A stretch of DNA of 64,000 nucleotides from Shewanella oneidensis MR-1 (GCF_000146165.2 NC_004347.2:1798001-1862000), one strand, 5' to 3'. Counted from the stretch's first letter, positions 8,652-17,976 are shown. Numbers and translations: made by a program. Notes: generated by a model from the letters alone, not told the origin.

Positions 8652-9305
8652 TTATAGTTTTTTCTTTTTGCGTAACCATTTGTAAATTAAAGTAACTATG
8701 CCAGAGACCAGTAACACAATCGGTAAGTACACAATAATGCTCATAAACTGAGTTTGATATTCGTTAGCGAGTTTACTGTGGCTAATCACATAGCCAAAAC
8801 CGACCAAAGGAGTAATCCACATCACAGAGCTGATGAAGTTTATCACTAAAAAACGGCTCCATGAGACGCCAGTTGCACCAATAATATAGGGGTAAATTGT
8901 GCGTACAAACGGTATATAACGCGCGACGAGCAAAGTTAGTATTCCATATTTATCAATTAGATAAAGTGCTTTTTTCTGATGTTTGTCATCTATATGCGAC
9001 AGTAGTCTGTGGTACATTTGTGTATGTCCAAGGAAATAGCCCTGCAAGTAGCCTATTGCTGTACCAATAAATGTCGCCACCATTAACAGTGGTACTATCC
9101 CCATGTGAAGAACATCTTGATATATCAATACTCCGGTGAGTATGAGTAGGGTATCTCCGGGTAAAAAAGCGGTCGGGATGAAGCCATTTTCCATCACTAA
9201 GAAGCATAAAATCACCCCGCTGACCATTAACGTCACATTTGGGTTTGATAATACCGCTAAATCATTATGGATCATGGCTTGCGCGAGTTGATATAACTGA
9301 TCCAT
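8652..9305 (-). CDS. DedA family (VTT domain) inner-membrane protein
   Basis: This 217-aa protein has about five hydrophobic segments and the DedA/VTT signature: ENGFIPTAFLPGDTLLILTG near residue 40, IGYLQGYFLGH, and the conserved arginine-containing RYIPFVRTIYPYIIGATGVSW near residue 130. DedA proteins are flippase-like membrane proteins connected with phospholipid or undecaprenyl-phosphate recycling and envelope homeostasis. I chose ATG 9305 (MDQLYQL) because AAGGAG lies 8 nt upstream; a GTG two codons earlier sits too close to that site. It has a lysine-rich tail (KWLRKKKKL). Single-gene unit. Confidence 0.9.
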   Translation of the reverse strand: MDQLYQLAQAMIHNDLAVLSNPNVTLMVSGVILCFLVMENGFIPTAFLPGDTLLILTGVLIYQDVLHMGIVPLLMVATFIGTAIGYLQGYFLGHTQMYHRLLSHIDDKHQKKALYLIDKYGILTLLVARYIPFVRTIYPYIIGATGVSWSRFLVINFISSVMWITPLVGFGYVISHSKLANEYQTQFMSIIVYLPIVLLVSGIVTLIYKWLRKKKKL

Positions 9306-9680
9306 ACGCACTACTCCTTGGGATAGGTGATTGAAATGGAGGATATAGCGCTATTGTCGTTTGAAACGGTGTGCTCCGAACACTAAATTTGCTATGCCCT
9401 TTGGCAGGTTGAAGTTTATCAAAGGATCCTGATTAGGAAAGAGATGACTTCATTAAACTTTGTTGATTTTGCTGCTAAAATGCTCAATGAGTGGTTGATT
9501 ACTTTAGTTTTATCTTAAGACGTCTCAGTTCATCCCCCTGTTATACCGTGATCGTAAGCCTTAAAAAGTGGTTTTAAAGTGTTTATCTAGCATGTTTAAA
9601 AGCATATCACCATCAATATAGCATGTTAGGCGTAGCAACTTTTCCTTATTACCAATCCCATGACGTTGTTTAGCTTGCAA
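9306..9680. other. Intergenic region between two minus-strand genes
   Basis: It holds the promoter region of the DedA gene and a possible 24-codon ORF (9444-9518). No repeat or RNA gene was recognised. Confidence 0.4.
9444..9518 (+). CDS. Possible 24-aa small protein
   Basis: ATG 9444 follows AGGAAAGAG closely and opens MTSLNFVDFAAKMLNEWLIT plus four residues. The peptide is amphipathic to hydrophobic. The ribosome site is the only support. Confidence 0.2.
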   Translation: MTSLNFVDFAAKMLNEWLITLVLS

Positions 9681-10181
9681 CTAGCGGGTTAATTTATCTA
9701 ATACTAAATCATCGCCTAGGGCATAAAGTGATTGCACCAGTTGCTCCTCTTGGGCAAGTTCGGTTAAGCCTAACCCTATGGTGGCTCGAAAGAGCGCAAT
9801 ACCTGTGTGGCCTGCGGTTTCAAATTGGCTGCTAAATTGCTCGATATTGATGCCAAGGGCGGTGATCCGATTGGAGATATCCAGCACCAGCCCTGGTCTA
9901 TCGTAGGAGACCAAGCTGTAGCTGAGTCGCCTAATGGGTTTGAGTGCAACCGAAGTTTTAGCATAGGTGAGTGTGAGGCCGTCGATACACTCTAACGCTT
10001 CAATCAGCTCATCTATGCGCATAGATGGCACTTCGAGTAACAATATAGCGGCAAAAATACCATCAATATGGCGTAGCTCTGAATCTAACCAGTTGCCGCC
10101 ATGGCGACTCACAGCATGGGCAATCTGCTCCACTAATCCTTTTCTATCAGGTGCTTGCAGTGTGATTAAGTATCGTAGCAT
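9681..10181 (-). CDS. GcvR-like protein with two ACT domains
   Basis: This 166-aa protein has two ACT domains: residues 1-80 (LITLQAPDRKGLVEQIAHAV) and about 88-160 (SLVSYDRPGLVLDISNRITA). The arrangement is that of the glycine cleavage transcriptional repressor GcvR and related ACT regulators, which bind amino acids and act through protein partners rather than DNA. No DNA-binding domain is present. It is divergent from pstC across a 199-bp gap. The Pho box there faces pstC. Whether the true partner is GcvA cannot be decided from this window. Confidence 0.75.
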   Translation of the reverse strand: MLRYLITLQAPDRKGLVEQIAHAVSRHGGNWLDSELRHIDGIFAAILLLEVPSMRIDELIEALECIDGLTLTYAKTSVALKPIRRLSYSLVSYDRPGLVLDISNRITALGINIEQFSSQFETAGHTGIALFRATIGLGLTELAQEEQLVQSLYALGDDLVLDKLTR

Positions 10182-10239
10182 GGCGACTGACTCCTATTTT
10201 TTGTAAAAGGCACCTGTTTTACAACTGGGTGTAACACAA

Positions 10240-10257
10240 CTGTCATCTTTGCGTCAT
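10240..10257 (+). promoter_or_regulatory. Pho box upstream of pstC
   Basis: CTGTCAT, four spacer bases (CTTT), then GCGTCAT: the 7-4-7 direct-repeat pattern bound by PhoB, with one or two differences in the second half. It lies 124 bp upstream of the pstC start, with TAGAAT (10273-10278) as a possible -10. This supports phosphate-starvation control of pstCAB-phoU. Confidence 0.75.
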
Positions 10258-10380
10258 ATAATTCATCGCACTTAGAATGAAGGGTGTTGTTATTGCTCAG
10301 TTTACGCTCGAACAGTGTAAGCATAGCATTTCGCAATTCCTAGCGAAAAAACTCACAGGCTTTAATAATAGAGGTTCTTA

Positions 10381-12639
10381 ATGGAAAGTCAGGTCATTCA
10401 ACCTGGTTCTGCGGCGCACAGTATGCTGAAAGGCGGACGTTCAAGTCGCAGAGCATTTAAGGATAAAGCGGCTCAAATTGGGGTCACGATTGGCGGCACT
10501 ATGGTGTTTGTCGCCTTATTGTTGATCTTCTTCTATTTGCTGTACGTGATTAAACCCATTTTCGACAGCGCAGATGTGACTCCAGTAAAAAGCGTGAGTT
10601 ATCAACATGCTGAAGTCGCGACCCTGATGGTCGGTGCCGATGAGCAAAATGAGGTAATGTACCGTGTGGCCGCTGATGGCCAAGTGGATTTTTATATCGT
10701 TGCCGATGGCAGCTTACTTTCTAGTTTTACCCCGCCATTGCCAGCAGGTGTGAGCGTGACCAGCGCCGCGGTTGCTGCGCCGAGTGAGCAACGCTTTGCA
10801 CTTGGTTTGAGTAATGGCCAAGCCCTTATTGTGGGGATTGAGTTTGGCTTAAGCTATCCCAACGACAAACGTCTGATCACCCCTAAATTACGTTACAGTG
10901 CAGGTGAAACACCGATCACAATTGATGAGTCTGGTAGCGCAATCCACCATTTAGCCTTTAGCTTTAGCAACGATAAAATCACTTTTGCCTACCAGGATAA
11001 CAATGACACATGGCGTTTAAGCCGTCTCGAAGGTCAAGAAAACATGATGACCGAAGAGATTGAGTGGACAACAACAAGTTCGCTGATCCCCGATGCGCCT
11101 AAAAAAGCCGCGCACCAATTGATGACGCCAGATCAACGTCAACTGATGCTGCAGATGGGCAACAAGGTGTTTATCTACAATATTCGTGATGCTGAGAACG
11201 TTGATTTAATTCAAGTTATCGACGCTGAAAAGGACAAGTCTAAGGTGAACAATATTGCCTTACTTGCCGGTGCGAGCTCGATTCTCGTTAGTTATGACAC
11301 AGGCGTGGTCACGCAATACTTCCAAGTGAATGGTCCTAAAGGCCGTTTATACCAAGAGATCCGTGAGTTTAGCGATTTAGCGCCTGTCGCCTCCATTGCT
11401 GCTGAGTTTTACCGCAAAAGTTTCGCCGTGGTCAGTCCCGAGGGCGAGTTATCGCTGCTATACACCACCAGTGAACGCGAATTGTTTGATAAAACCTTTG
11501 ACCTTAAAAACCCCGGAGCCATAGGCTTTAGCCCTCGCTCTAATAGCTTAGTGGTTGAAGCAAACAATAAACTCAATATCTTCCAAGTCGAAAACTCCCA
11601 CCCCGAAGTGTCTTGGAGTGCGTTATGGAACAAGGTGTGGTACGAAGGTTATCCTGAACCTCAGTTTGTATGGCAATCAACCTCAGGTAGTGATGACTTT
11701 GAGGCCAAATTAAGCTTGATGCCATTGGCCTTTGGCACCATGAAGGCAGCGTTTTATGCCATGCTGTTTGCTGTGCCATTGTCGATTGCTGGGGCGATTT
11801 ATACTGCTTACTTTATGTCGCCAAAGGTACGCGGCATAGTGAAGCCGACCATTGAGATTATGGAAGCCTTACCCACGGTTATCTTGGGTTTCCTCGCGGG
11901 TCTGTGGCTAGCGCCACTGGTTGAGGAGCATTTGCCAGGCTTATTAATCTTATTGATTTTATTACCAACGGCCATTTTAGTATCGGCCTATTCTTGGAGC
12001 AAATTACCCGGCAAGTGGAAACAGCGTTTGCCTGAAGTGTATCAGGAATTGATGTTGATCCCTGTGATTTGCTTTGTGGGTTGGTTCTCTTTTGCCATCA
12101 GCCCAATGATTGAAGTTGCGCTGTTTGATGGTAACACTCGCCAATTTATCACTAACGAATTAGGCATCACCTTCGATCAACGTAACGCGCTGGTTGTGGG
12201 GATCGCCATGGGCTTTGCGGTTATCCCTAATATCTTCTCCATTGCCGAAGATGCGATTTTCTCGGTGCCGCGCCATCTCTCTAATGGTAGTTTAGCCCTT
12301 GGCGCGACGCCTTGGCAGACCCTGACCCGGGTTGTGCTGTTGACCGCAAGCCCTGGGATTTTTTCTGCGATTATGATTGGCCTTGGCCGCGCAGTGGGTG
12401 AAACCATGATTGTACTTATGGCAACCGGTAACACCGCCATCATGGAGTGGAGTGTGTTTGAAGGCATGCGGACGCTGGCTGCGAACATTGCGGTGGAAAT
12501 GCCCGAATCGGCGATTGGTAGCTCCCATTATCGCGTGTTATTCCTCGCCGCATTTGTGCTGTTCGTGTTTACCTTCATCTTTAACACGATTGCCGAAGTG
12601 GTCCGTCAGCGTTTGCGTGATCGCTATAGCTCGCTGTAA
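10381..12639 (+). CDS. pstC: Phosphate ABC transporter permease PstC, enlarged form
   Basis: At 752 aa it is more than twice the E. coli PstC. Residues 1-60 contain one membrane span (GTMVFVALLLIFFYLLYVI). Residues ~60-440 form a large periplasmic, beta-rich domain with repeated blade-like segments. The C-terminal ~300 residues are the ABC permease domain with six spans, the EMEALPTVILGF-type segment, and the ATPase-coupling loop near LSNGSLALGATPWQTLTRVV. It forms the inner-membrane channel with PstA for phosphate import. GAGG precedes ATG 10381. The gap to pstA is 59 bp. Vibrio and Pseudomonas have similar large forms. No pstS is adjacent. Confidence 0.92.
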   Translation: MESQVIQPGSAAHSMLKGGRSSRRAFKDKAAQIGVTIGGTMVFVALLLIFFYLLYVIKPIFDSADVTPVKSVSYQHAEVATLMVGADEQNEVMYRVAADGQVDFYIVADGSLLSSFTPPLPAGVSVTSAAVAAPSEQRFALGLSNGQALIVGIEFGLSYPNDKRLITPKLRYSAGETPITIDESGSAIHHLAFSFSNDKITFAYQDNNDTWRLSRLEGQENMMTEEIEWTTTSSLIPDAPKKAAHQLMTPDQRQLMLQMGNKVFIYNIRDAENVDLIQVIDAEKDKSKVNNIALLAGASSILVSYDTGVVTQYFQVNGPKGRLYQEIREFSDLAPVASIAAEFYRKSFAVVSPEGELSLLYTTSERELFDKTFDLKNPGAIGFSPRSNSLVVEANNKLNIFQVENSHPEVSWSALWNKVWYEGYPEPQFVWQSTSGSDDFEAKLSLMPLAFGTMKAAFYAMLFAVPLSIAGAIYTAYFMSPKVRGIVKPTIEIMEALPTVILGFLAGLWLAPLVEEHLPGLLILLILLPTAILVSAYSWSKLPGKWKQRLPEVYQELMLIPVICFVGWFSFAISPMIEVALFDGNTRQFITNELGITFDQRNALVVGIAMGFAVIPNIFSIAEDAIFSVPRHLSNGSLALGATPWQTLTRVVLLTASPGIFSAIMIGLGRAVGETMIVLMATGNTAIMEWSVFEGMRTLAANIAVEMPESAIGSSHYRVLFLAAFVLFVFTFIFNTIAEVVRQRLRDRYSSL

Positions 12640-12698
12640 GGGAGATTTCATAATGATACTAAATACTATTTCGCCAGTGACCTTGAGAGGTTTGTGCA

Positions 12699-14357
12699 AT
12701 GGGTAAGTGGGTAAAATCAGGCTCGCCATGGATTTGGATGACAGGCGGCGCGGTGAGCATCAGTTTGATTGCCGTATTAGGCTTATTACTGCTGATTGCA
12801 TGGCGCGGATTAAGTTACTTTTGGCCTACGACAATTTATCAATGGGAACTTGAAGACAGCTCGGGTGTACGTTCAACCTTAATCGGTGAAATCTACGATA
12901 GGGAAGAAGTGCCTACCGAACGCTTAATTGCCGCAGGTCAAGTGTTTAAAAAGGATCCCGGTGAGTTTGTCACCCGTTATCTGGTTAAAACCGGTAACCG
13001 CGAGTTTGTCGGTCTAGATTTCCGTTGGATTTTGGCTACCGATATCGTGAGCCGCTCAGAGCCGAGTGAGGTTGCAAAGCTTGAGCGCGCGAAAAACGGC
13101 AACTTTTACGGTTACCCCGTGGCGGTGATTGAAAACGGCAAGCGCCTTGAGTTAGCCAACGATGTGATTGAAGCCTCGTTAATGGAGCATATTGACCGGG
13201 CGGTGGCGTTATCCGATAAGGCCCTTAAACTGCAAAAGCAAGATATTGGTGCTATTAACTATGAGATAGAGCGCCTGCGCTTAAAAGAGCGTGGTTACGA
13301 GTTAGATGGTGAGCTCACCGAAAGCCTAAAGGCCGAGTTTGCTGCCGCCAAAGCAGCCTTACACCAAGACTACCTAGTGCTGGAAAAAGAGCTGTTTGCC
13401 CTGCGCGAGCAAGCGGCGCGCGACTCGGTCATCGTGCGTGATATGCGCGGCGTCGAGGTCGAACTTAAACTGGATGCGGTGCTCGATGTCACCTATGTCA
13501 ACCACTTAAGCTTGATAAGCAAAGTGAAGCACTGGTTTGTGAGTATGGGGCGCTTCCTATGGGATGATCCCAGAGAAGCCAATACCGAGGGCGGGGTGTT
13601 CCCAGCAATTTTTGGTACGGTATTCATGGTGTTAGTCATGGCGGTTATCGTGACGCCATTTGGGGTGATCGCGGCGATTTACATGCACGAATACGCCAAA
13701 AAAGGCCCTATCACTAAAATTATCCGTATCGCGGTGATCAACCTTGCCGGCGTGCCCTCCATTGTGTACGGCGTATTTGGCTTAGGCTTCTTCGTGTATA
13801 TGATGGGTGGCACCATCGACCAACTCTTTTATGCCGAAGCCTTACCCGCACCCACCTTTGGCTCGCCGGGGGTGATTTGGTCGGCGTTAACCTTAGCGAT
13901 TTTGACTCTGCCTGTGGTTATTGTCTCTACTGAAGAGGGCTTAAGTCGGATCCCAAGCGCGGTGCGCCAGGGCAGCTTAGCCTTAGGGGCAACCAAGGCT
14001 GAAACCCTGTGGCGGATTGTGATCCCAATGGCAAGCCCAGCGATTATGACAGGCTTGATTTTAGCTGTGGCCCGCGCCGCGGGTGAAGTGGCACCGTTAA
14101 TGTTGGTGGGTGTGGTGAAATTAGCACCGACACTGCCATTAGACTTTAACTTCCCGTTTGTGCATTTAGAACGTAAATTCATGCACTTAGGGTTCCATAT
14201 TTATGATGTGGGCTTCCAGAGTCCTAACGTTGAAGCGGCACGTCCTCTGGTATACGCCACCTCCTTTTTGCTGGTAACAGTGATTATGGCACTGAACTTA
14301 ACCGCGATTAGTGTGCGTAACCACTTACGTGAAAAATATCGTTCGCTTGAGCATTAA
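12699..14357 (+). CDS. pstA: Phosphate ABC transporter permease PstA, enlarged form
   Basis: This 552-aa protein has one N-terminal span (~17-40) and an extra ~250-residue domain with a helical, coiled-coil-like stretch at about 160-250 (ALSDKALKLQKQDIGAINYE, then AAKAALHQDYLVLEKELFAL). A PstA permease domain follows (FPAIFGTVFMVLVMAVIVTP onward) with the coupling loop VRQGSLALGATKAETLWRIV. It is nearly double the E. coli length. It pairs with PstC and binds PstB on the cytoplasmic face. GAGAGG precedes the start. The extra domain is probably periplasmic; its role is not established here. Confidence 0.92.
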   Translation: MGKWVKSGSPWIWMTGGAVSISLIAVLGLLLLIAWRGLSYFWPTTIYQWELEDSSGVRSTLIGEIYDREEVPTERLIAAGQVFKKDPGEFVTRYLVKTGNREFVGLDFRWILATDIVSRSEPSEVAKLERAKNGNFYGYPVAVIENGKRLELANDVIEASLMEHIDRAVALSDKALKLQKQDIGAINYEIERLRLKERGYELDGELTESLKAEFAAAKAALHQDYLVLEKELFALREQAARDSVIVRDMRGVEVELKLDAVLDVTYVNHLSLISKVKHWFVSMGRFLWDDPREANTEGGVFPAIFGTVFMVLVMAVIVTPFGVIAAIYMHEYAKKGPITKIIRIAVINLAGVPSIVYGVFGLGFFVYMMGGTIDQLFYAEALPAPTFGSPGVIWSALTLAILTLPVVIVSTEEGLSRIPSAVRQGSLALGATKAETLWRIVIPMASPAIMTGLILAVARAAGEVAPLMLVGVVKLAPTLPLDFNFPFVHLERKFMHLGFHIYDVGFQSPNVEAARPLVYATSFLLVTVIMALNLTAISVRNHLREKYRSLEH

Positions 14358-14390
14358 TCAGCGATTATCCTGAAAGTATTAGGACTGAAT

Positions 14391-15209
14391 ATGATTTCTA
14401 TAGATTCGACAGCCATGAAAACCAATAGTTTTGACTTAGCAAATTTGAGCCAGGACGATACCGCACTGGAGATCCGCAACTTAGACCTACGCTATGGCGA
14501 CAAGCAAGCGTTGTTTAATGTGTCGATGAAGATCCCAAAAAAGCAAGTGACCGCCTTTATCGGCCCTAGCGGTTGCGGTAAATCTACTCTGCTGCGTTGC
14601 ATTAACCGTATGAATGATCTGGTGGATAACTGCCATATCGATGGCGAAATTTTGCTGCACGGTCAGAATATTTATGACAAGAGAATTGACGTAGCTGCAC
14701 TGCGCCGCAACGTGGGCATGGTGTTCCAGCGTCCAAACCCGTTCCCTAAGTCAATTTACGAAAACGTAGTGTACGGCCTGCGCCTGCAGGGTATTAACAA
14801 CCGCCGTGAGCTTGATGAAGCGGCTGAACGCTCACTGCGCGGCGCGGCGATTTGGGATGAGGTTAAAGACCGTCTGCACGATAACGCCTTTGGCTTATCC
14901 GGTGGTCAGCAGCAACGTCTGGTCATCGCCCGTGCGATTGCTATCGAGCCAGAAGTATTACTGCTCGACGAACCGACCTCTGCCCTTGACCCGATTTCAA
15001 CCTTAACCATCGAAGAGTTGATAACCGAGCTAAAAACCAAGTACACAGTGGTTATCGTAACTCACAACATGCAACAGGCGGCGCGGGTATCGGATCAAAC
15101 CGCCTTTATGTATATGGGTGAATTGGTGGAATATGCTGATACCAATACCATTTTTACTACGCCGAAAAAACGTAAAACCGAAGATTACATTACCGGACGT
15201 TACGGTTAA
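14391..15209 (+). CDS. pstB: Phosphate ABC transporter ATP-binding protein PstB
   Basis: This 272-aa ATPase drives phosphate import through PstCA and takes part in PhoR signalling. Visible motifs: Walker [10 protein letters not shown] (~58), Q-loop [12 protein letters not shown], signature LSGGQQQRL (~168), Walker [13 protein letters not shown] and the switch histidine in [10 protein letters not shown]. The [15 protein letters not shown] stretch is characteristic of PstB. The start at ATG 14391 follows AGGA. ATG 14415 (MKTNSFDL) is an alternative. It lies 33 bp after pstA. Confidence 0.95.
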   Translation: MISIDSTAMKTNSFDLANLSQDDTALEIRNLDLRYGDKQALFNVSMKIPKKQVTAFIGPSGCGKSTLLRCINRMNDLVDNCHIDGEILLHGQNIYDKRIDVAALRRNVGMVFQRPNPFPKSIYENVVYGLRLQGINNRRELDEAAERSLRGAAIWDEVKDRLHDNAFGLSGGQQQRLVIARAIAIEPEVLLLDEPTSALDPISTLTIEELITELKTKYTVVIVTHNMQQAARVSDQTAFMYMGELVEYADTNTIFTTPKKRKTEDYITGRYG

Positions 15210-15340
15210 TCACCTTGCGATTGGCTGCGGTGAAATGATTGATGGACGATTAACCACATAAGTGCCACCGCCTAGAAATGAGAGTTAAACATTGCAAACT
15301 TCACCTAGGCGTTGATACAGTTGAGTAAAAGGTTGGCCAA

Positions 15341-16051
15341 ATGGAAAATATGAATTTAAACAAACATATCTCTGGGCAATTTAACGCCGAGTTAGAAGAT
15401 ATTCGTAATCGCGTACTCGCCATGGGTGGCTTGGTTGAGCGCCAGTTAGAGCAGGCTATTGATGCGTTAAGTACTTTAGATGCTGAATTAGCACAAAAGG
15501 TGATCTTAGGTGACCATAAAGTCAACGGGATGGAAGTCTCGATTGACGAAGAATGCACCCGCATTATCGCCAAGCGCCAGCCCGCCGCGAGCGACTTGCG
15601 GATGATCATTGCAATTTCAAAATCCATTGCTGATCTTGAGCGCATCGGTGACGCCTGTGTACGTATTGCCAAAGCGGCATTAGATAAGCGTTTGAATAAT
15701 CAGCAGCCGCTATTAGTCAGCATTGAAAACATGGGCCGCCATGCGATTCGTATGCTGCACGCAACGCTCGATGCTTTAGCGCGTATGGATGCTGAGTCCG
15801 CGCTGGAACTGCATAAGGAAGACGCCAAACTCGACCGTGAGTACGAAGGCATTATCCGCCAGTTAATGACTTATATGATGGAAGATCCACGTTCAATCCC
15901 CGACGTATTAGACGTACTTTGGGCCGCGCGCGCCGTTGAACGTGTAGGCGATCGTTGTAAAAATATCTGTGAATACATAATTTACTATGTGAAAGGGAAA
16001 GACGTTCGCCATACTTCCTACGAAGATATGGAAAAGGATATGAAGAACTAA
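15341..16051 (+). CDS. phoU: Phosphate-specific transport regulator PhoU
   Basis: This 236-aa all-helical protein has two PhoU repeats. Each carries a metal-site style acidic motif: [20 protein letters not shown] with [15 protein letters not shown] in the first, and [20 protein letters not shown] in the second (E/DxxxD type). PhoU binds PstB and PhoR and holds the Pho regulon off when phosphate is plentiful. It lies 131 bp after pstB, at the end of the operon, and a strong terminator follows. Length agrees with E. coli PhoU. Confidence 0.95.
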   Translation: MENMNLNKHISGQFNAELEDIRNRVLAMGGLVERQLEQAIDALSTLDAELAQKVILGDHKVNGMEVSIDEECTRIIAKRQPAASDLRMIIAISKSIADLERIGDACVRIAKAALDKRLNNQQPLLVSIENMGRHAIRMLHATLDALARMDAESALELHKEDAKLDREYEGIIRQLMTYMMEDPRSIPDVLDVLWAARAVERVGDRCKNICEYIIYYVKGKDVRHTSYEDMEKDMKN

Positions 16052-16080
16052 ACGCCTTTTATCACACGGCGTTATCCACA

Positions 16081-16109
16081 AACGCTCTGCCTAAGCGCAG
16101 AGCGTTTTT
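16081..16109 (+). terminator. Rho-independent terminator after phoU
   Basis: AACGCTCTGC pairs with GCAGAGCGTT around a CTAAGC loop, followed by TTTG-TTTTG. It ends the pst-phoU operon. Confidence 0.9.
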
Positions 16110-16403
16110 GTTTTGTGTTTAACTGGTTGATGGCCATAGACGGTAAGAAGGTTGGCGAGGTTGTTTGCTATGAGGATGGACGAGCCATGGTATTTGCTCA
16201 ACGACACGCAGCAAGTCCTTCCGTGGATGCTCGACCGCCCCGTCCTTGAGGCGGACGGTCGTCTCGCTAATCACCATGGCTCACCTGTTTAGCATTGTCG
16301 TAGCCTGTAGACTTACTAATCTTACTTAGCACGCTTTGGGACATTTTCGCGTTAGACTTTTAGCTCGGATTAGTGAATTTCGGATAAAAAAATATATATA
16401 GCG
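16110..16403. other. Intergenic region with inverted motifs
   Basis: It contains an inverted pair GAGCCATGGT (about 16183) and ACCATGGCTC (about 16274), and a CCGTCC-TTGAGG-CGGACGG hairpin between. No reading frame is convincing. It lies on the outer (R') side of the attC site and may be old cassette or dispersed-repeat DNA. Confidence 0.4.
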
Positions 16404-16480
16404 ATAACCCACGCCTAAACGGCAGCAACTTGTTGCGAGTCCAGCGGCCGCAGGCCACGATGTTTAAGGCGCTTGTTATA
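16404..16480 (-). repeat. Integron attC-type recombination site
   Basis: Read on the minus strand, the site starts TATAACAAGCGCCTTAAAC and ends GTTTAGGCGTGGGTTAT, about 77 bp in all. The outer arms TAAC/GTTA pair, as do the inner arms CGCC-TAAAC/GTTTA-GGCG with a single bulged base, leaving short unpaired spacers. That is the folded architecture of an attC site, closely resembling the Vibrio VCR type. The stop codon TAA of the minus-strand gene overlaps the first arm, as is usual for gene cassettes. No integrase gene is in the window. Confidence 0.75.
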
Positions 16481-16988
16481 AACCATGAATACTCTGCCTT
16501 AGTCTTGTATAGCTTTGGCCTAATACTGCAAGATTTTTTGTGAAATCGCTCGAGTTAAACCCATAAATCCCATTCCATTCTAAACCTGGTTTATTAACTG
16601 GATAACGAAATATCACACTGGCTTGTGGTGATTTTAATGCCTTAGCTTTACTAATTTCGTCATCGGAGTAGCCCAAATATTCCGTCACAAAAAGACAATC
16701 AAATTTGAATTCATTCTCTGGGAAAACAGTACTGTATTGAGCAAATAAGTCGTCAATCTTGTGACTTAGCGAATGTTTGCTCCCCCTTGAAATTAGCGCA
16801 CCTTTGAGGAACAGCTCCACAGAGTGAGCCGCCAACATCAACGCAACACTCGCATTTGGCCAAGTATCTTCAGAAGTATTGCTTTGCATCCGTGCACAGA
16901 CCTCAAGACTTGCAGCTAGGTATGCGTCAGCGAAGTCGAAATATCTCGTTGACTCATCTTGGTGTAAATCTTCCCAGTTACCGATCAT
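16476..16988 (-). CDS. Cassette-borne hypothetical protein, HEPN-like
   Basis: This 170-aa soluble protein has no assigned family. A helical core (ASVALMLAAHSVELFLKGAL, about residues 46-65, then HSLSHKIDDLFAQYS) looks like HEPN-type helical bundles, and the C-terminus contains an Arg-x5-His spacing (RLRQSIHGL). This likeness is by eye only. The stop codon sits inside the attC site at 16404-16480, so the gene is best read as an integron cassette. No strong ribosome site precedes ATG 16988. Upstream lies repeated transposase-tail DNA. Base composition is lower in GC than the flanking pst operon. Confidence 0.55.
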   Translation of the reverse strand: MIGNWEDLHQDESTRYFDFADAYLAASLEVCARMQSNTSEDTWPNASVALMLAAHSVELFLKGALISRGSKHSLSHKIDDLFAQYSTVFPENEFKFDCLFVTEYLGYSDDEISKAKALKSPQASVIFRYPVNKPGLEWNGIYGFNSSDFTKNLAVLGQSYTRLRQSIHGL

Positions 16989-17000
16989 CTCGAATTAATC

Positions 17001-17770
17001 CAGCCACCCATTTTAGATCAACAACATAATGCACTTTCCGTTTACCTACAACTTGTAAAAGTTAACTTTGTTTAAAAAAGAACCATCAAAGTCGCAGGGA
17101 CAGCGTCTGAGGCAATAAATTACGCTAATCCCTTAAAAAATGGAGCATTTCAGACGAGGTAAGTCATCCCTTAGTGCTTCGGATGTGTTCTGGATGGGGC
17201 TTTTGAAGTGATATAAGCAGTTGTTAGTTACTGTTAAAGTGCTGGCAGCTTGACGCAAAGTGCCGTCGTCGCTTTTCGAGATGCTCGCAGTAATCGCTCA
17301 GTTCTTGCAAGGTTCCTACAGGACCGTGAAATAGCTTGCCAAACTCGGTAGTCAGCTTGAGCCAATTGTCATGGGGGATATTTAATCTGTTCAGTATCTT
17401 GCTGCTATTTTCACTGATTGCACCCCGTTTATCATTACGAATAATTCGGCCTGTATCATCCACCAAATGAAGGTAATCCGTTAATGAAAACGCAATGCCA
17501 TTGGGTTGGTTATCGTGCTCGTTGCCAATAAACAAATAAATCTGGCCACCGATTTTAAATCAACAACATAATGCACTTTCGGTTTGTCTACAACTTTCCC
17601 GAGTTAAAATGGTTTAAATAAGGACCATTAATAGTCACAGGGACTACATTTAAGAGAATAAATTGCGCTAATTCCTTCAAAAATAGTGTATTTCAGTCGA
17701 GCGATATCGTCCCATAGTGTTTGGGGCGTGCTAGGTAAGGATTGCTTTCGAAGTGATAATTTATGTTGTC
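17001..17770 (-). repeat. Tandem ~540-bp duplication: transposase tail plus 3' flank
   Basis: The stretch from 17001 to about 17390 is related, by eye, to the stretch from 17544 to about 17935. Shared landmarks include ATCAACAACATAATGCACTT (at about 17018 and 17559) and GCCGTCGTCGCTTTTCGAGA in both. Each unit, read on the minus strand, is a transposase C-terminus followed by about 220 bp of shared flank ending near GGTGGC. The copies have diverged, so the duplication is old. Confidence 0.7.
17224..17556 (-). pseudogene. C-terminal remnant of a Y1 (IS200/REP-associated type) transposase
   Basis: The frame is open from just after a TGA near 17557 and reads FKIGGQIYLFIGNEHDNQPN, then IAFSLTDYLHLVDDTGRIIR-NDKRGAI, matching the C-terminus of the ~320-aa transposases with a Y1/REP-associated domain common in Vibrio and Shewanella. 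The catalytic HUH and Tyr part is absent, so the piece cannot be active. A TTG at 17535 is the only possible start and has no ribosome site. A second, more damaged copy lies at 17771-17935. Confidence 0.6.
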
Positions 17771-17935
17771 AGTTGCTGTGAAAATGCTGACAGCTTGCTG
17801 CAGAATGCCGTCGTCGCTTTTCGAGATGTTCGCAGTATCGCTCACTCTTGCAATGTGCCCACTGGGTCATGAAATAGCTTGCCAAACACGGTGGTCAGTT
17901 TAAGCCAATTGTCATGGGTTATAAATCCGTCCATA
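17771..17935 (-). pseudogene. Second transposase-tail remnant, frameshifted
   Basis: The minus strand reads HDNWLKLTTVFGKLFHDPVG-TLQE then a stop; in the intact copy the same stretch is HDNWLKLTTEFGKLFHGPVG-TLQELSDYCEHL. After a small deletion the continuing homology is out of frame. It is a shorter and more decayed copy of the remnant at 17224-17556. Confidence 0.6.
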
Positions 17936-17976
17936 TATTCTTTAATAAATATGACTATCGACTTGTTTTAGACTCG

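Noticed and set aside
16081..16109. phoU-downstream hairpin as part of the attC site
   Set aside because: It is a perfect stem with a T-tract, 300 bp away from the attC arms, and fits an ordinary terminator.
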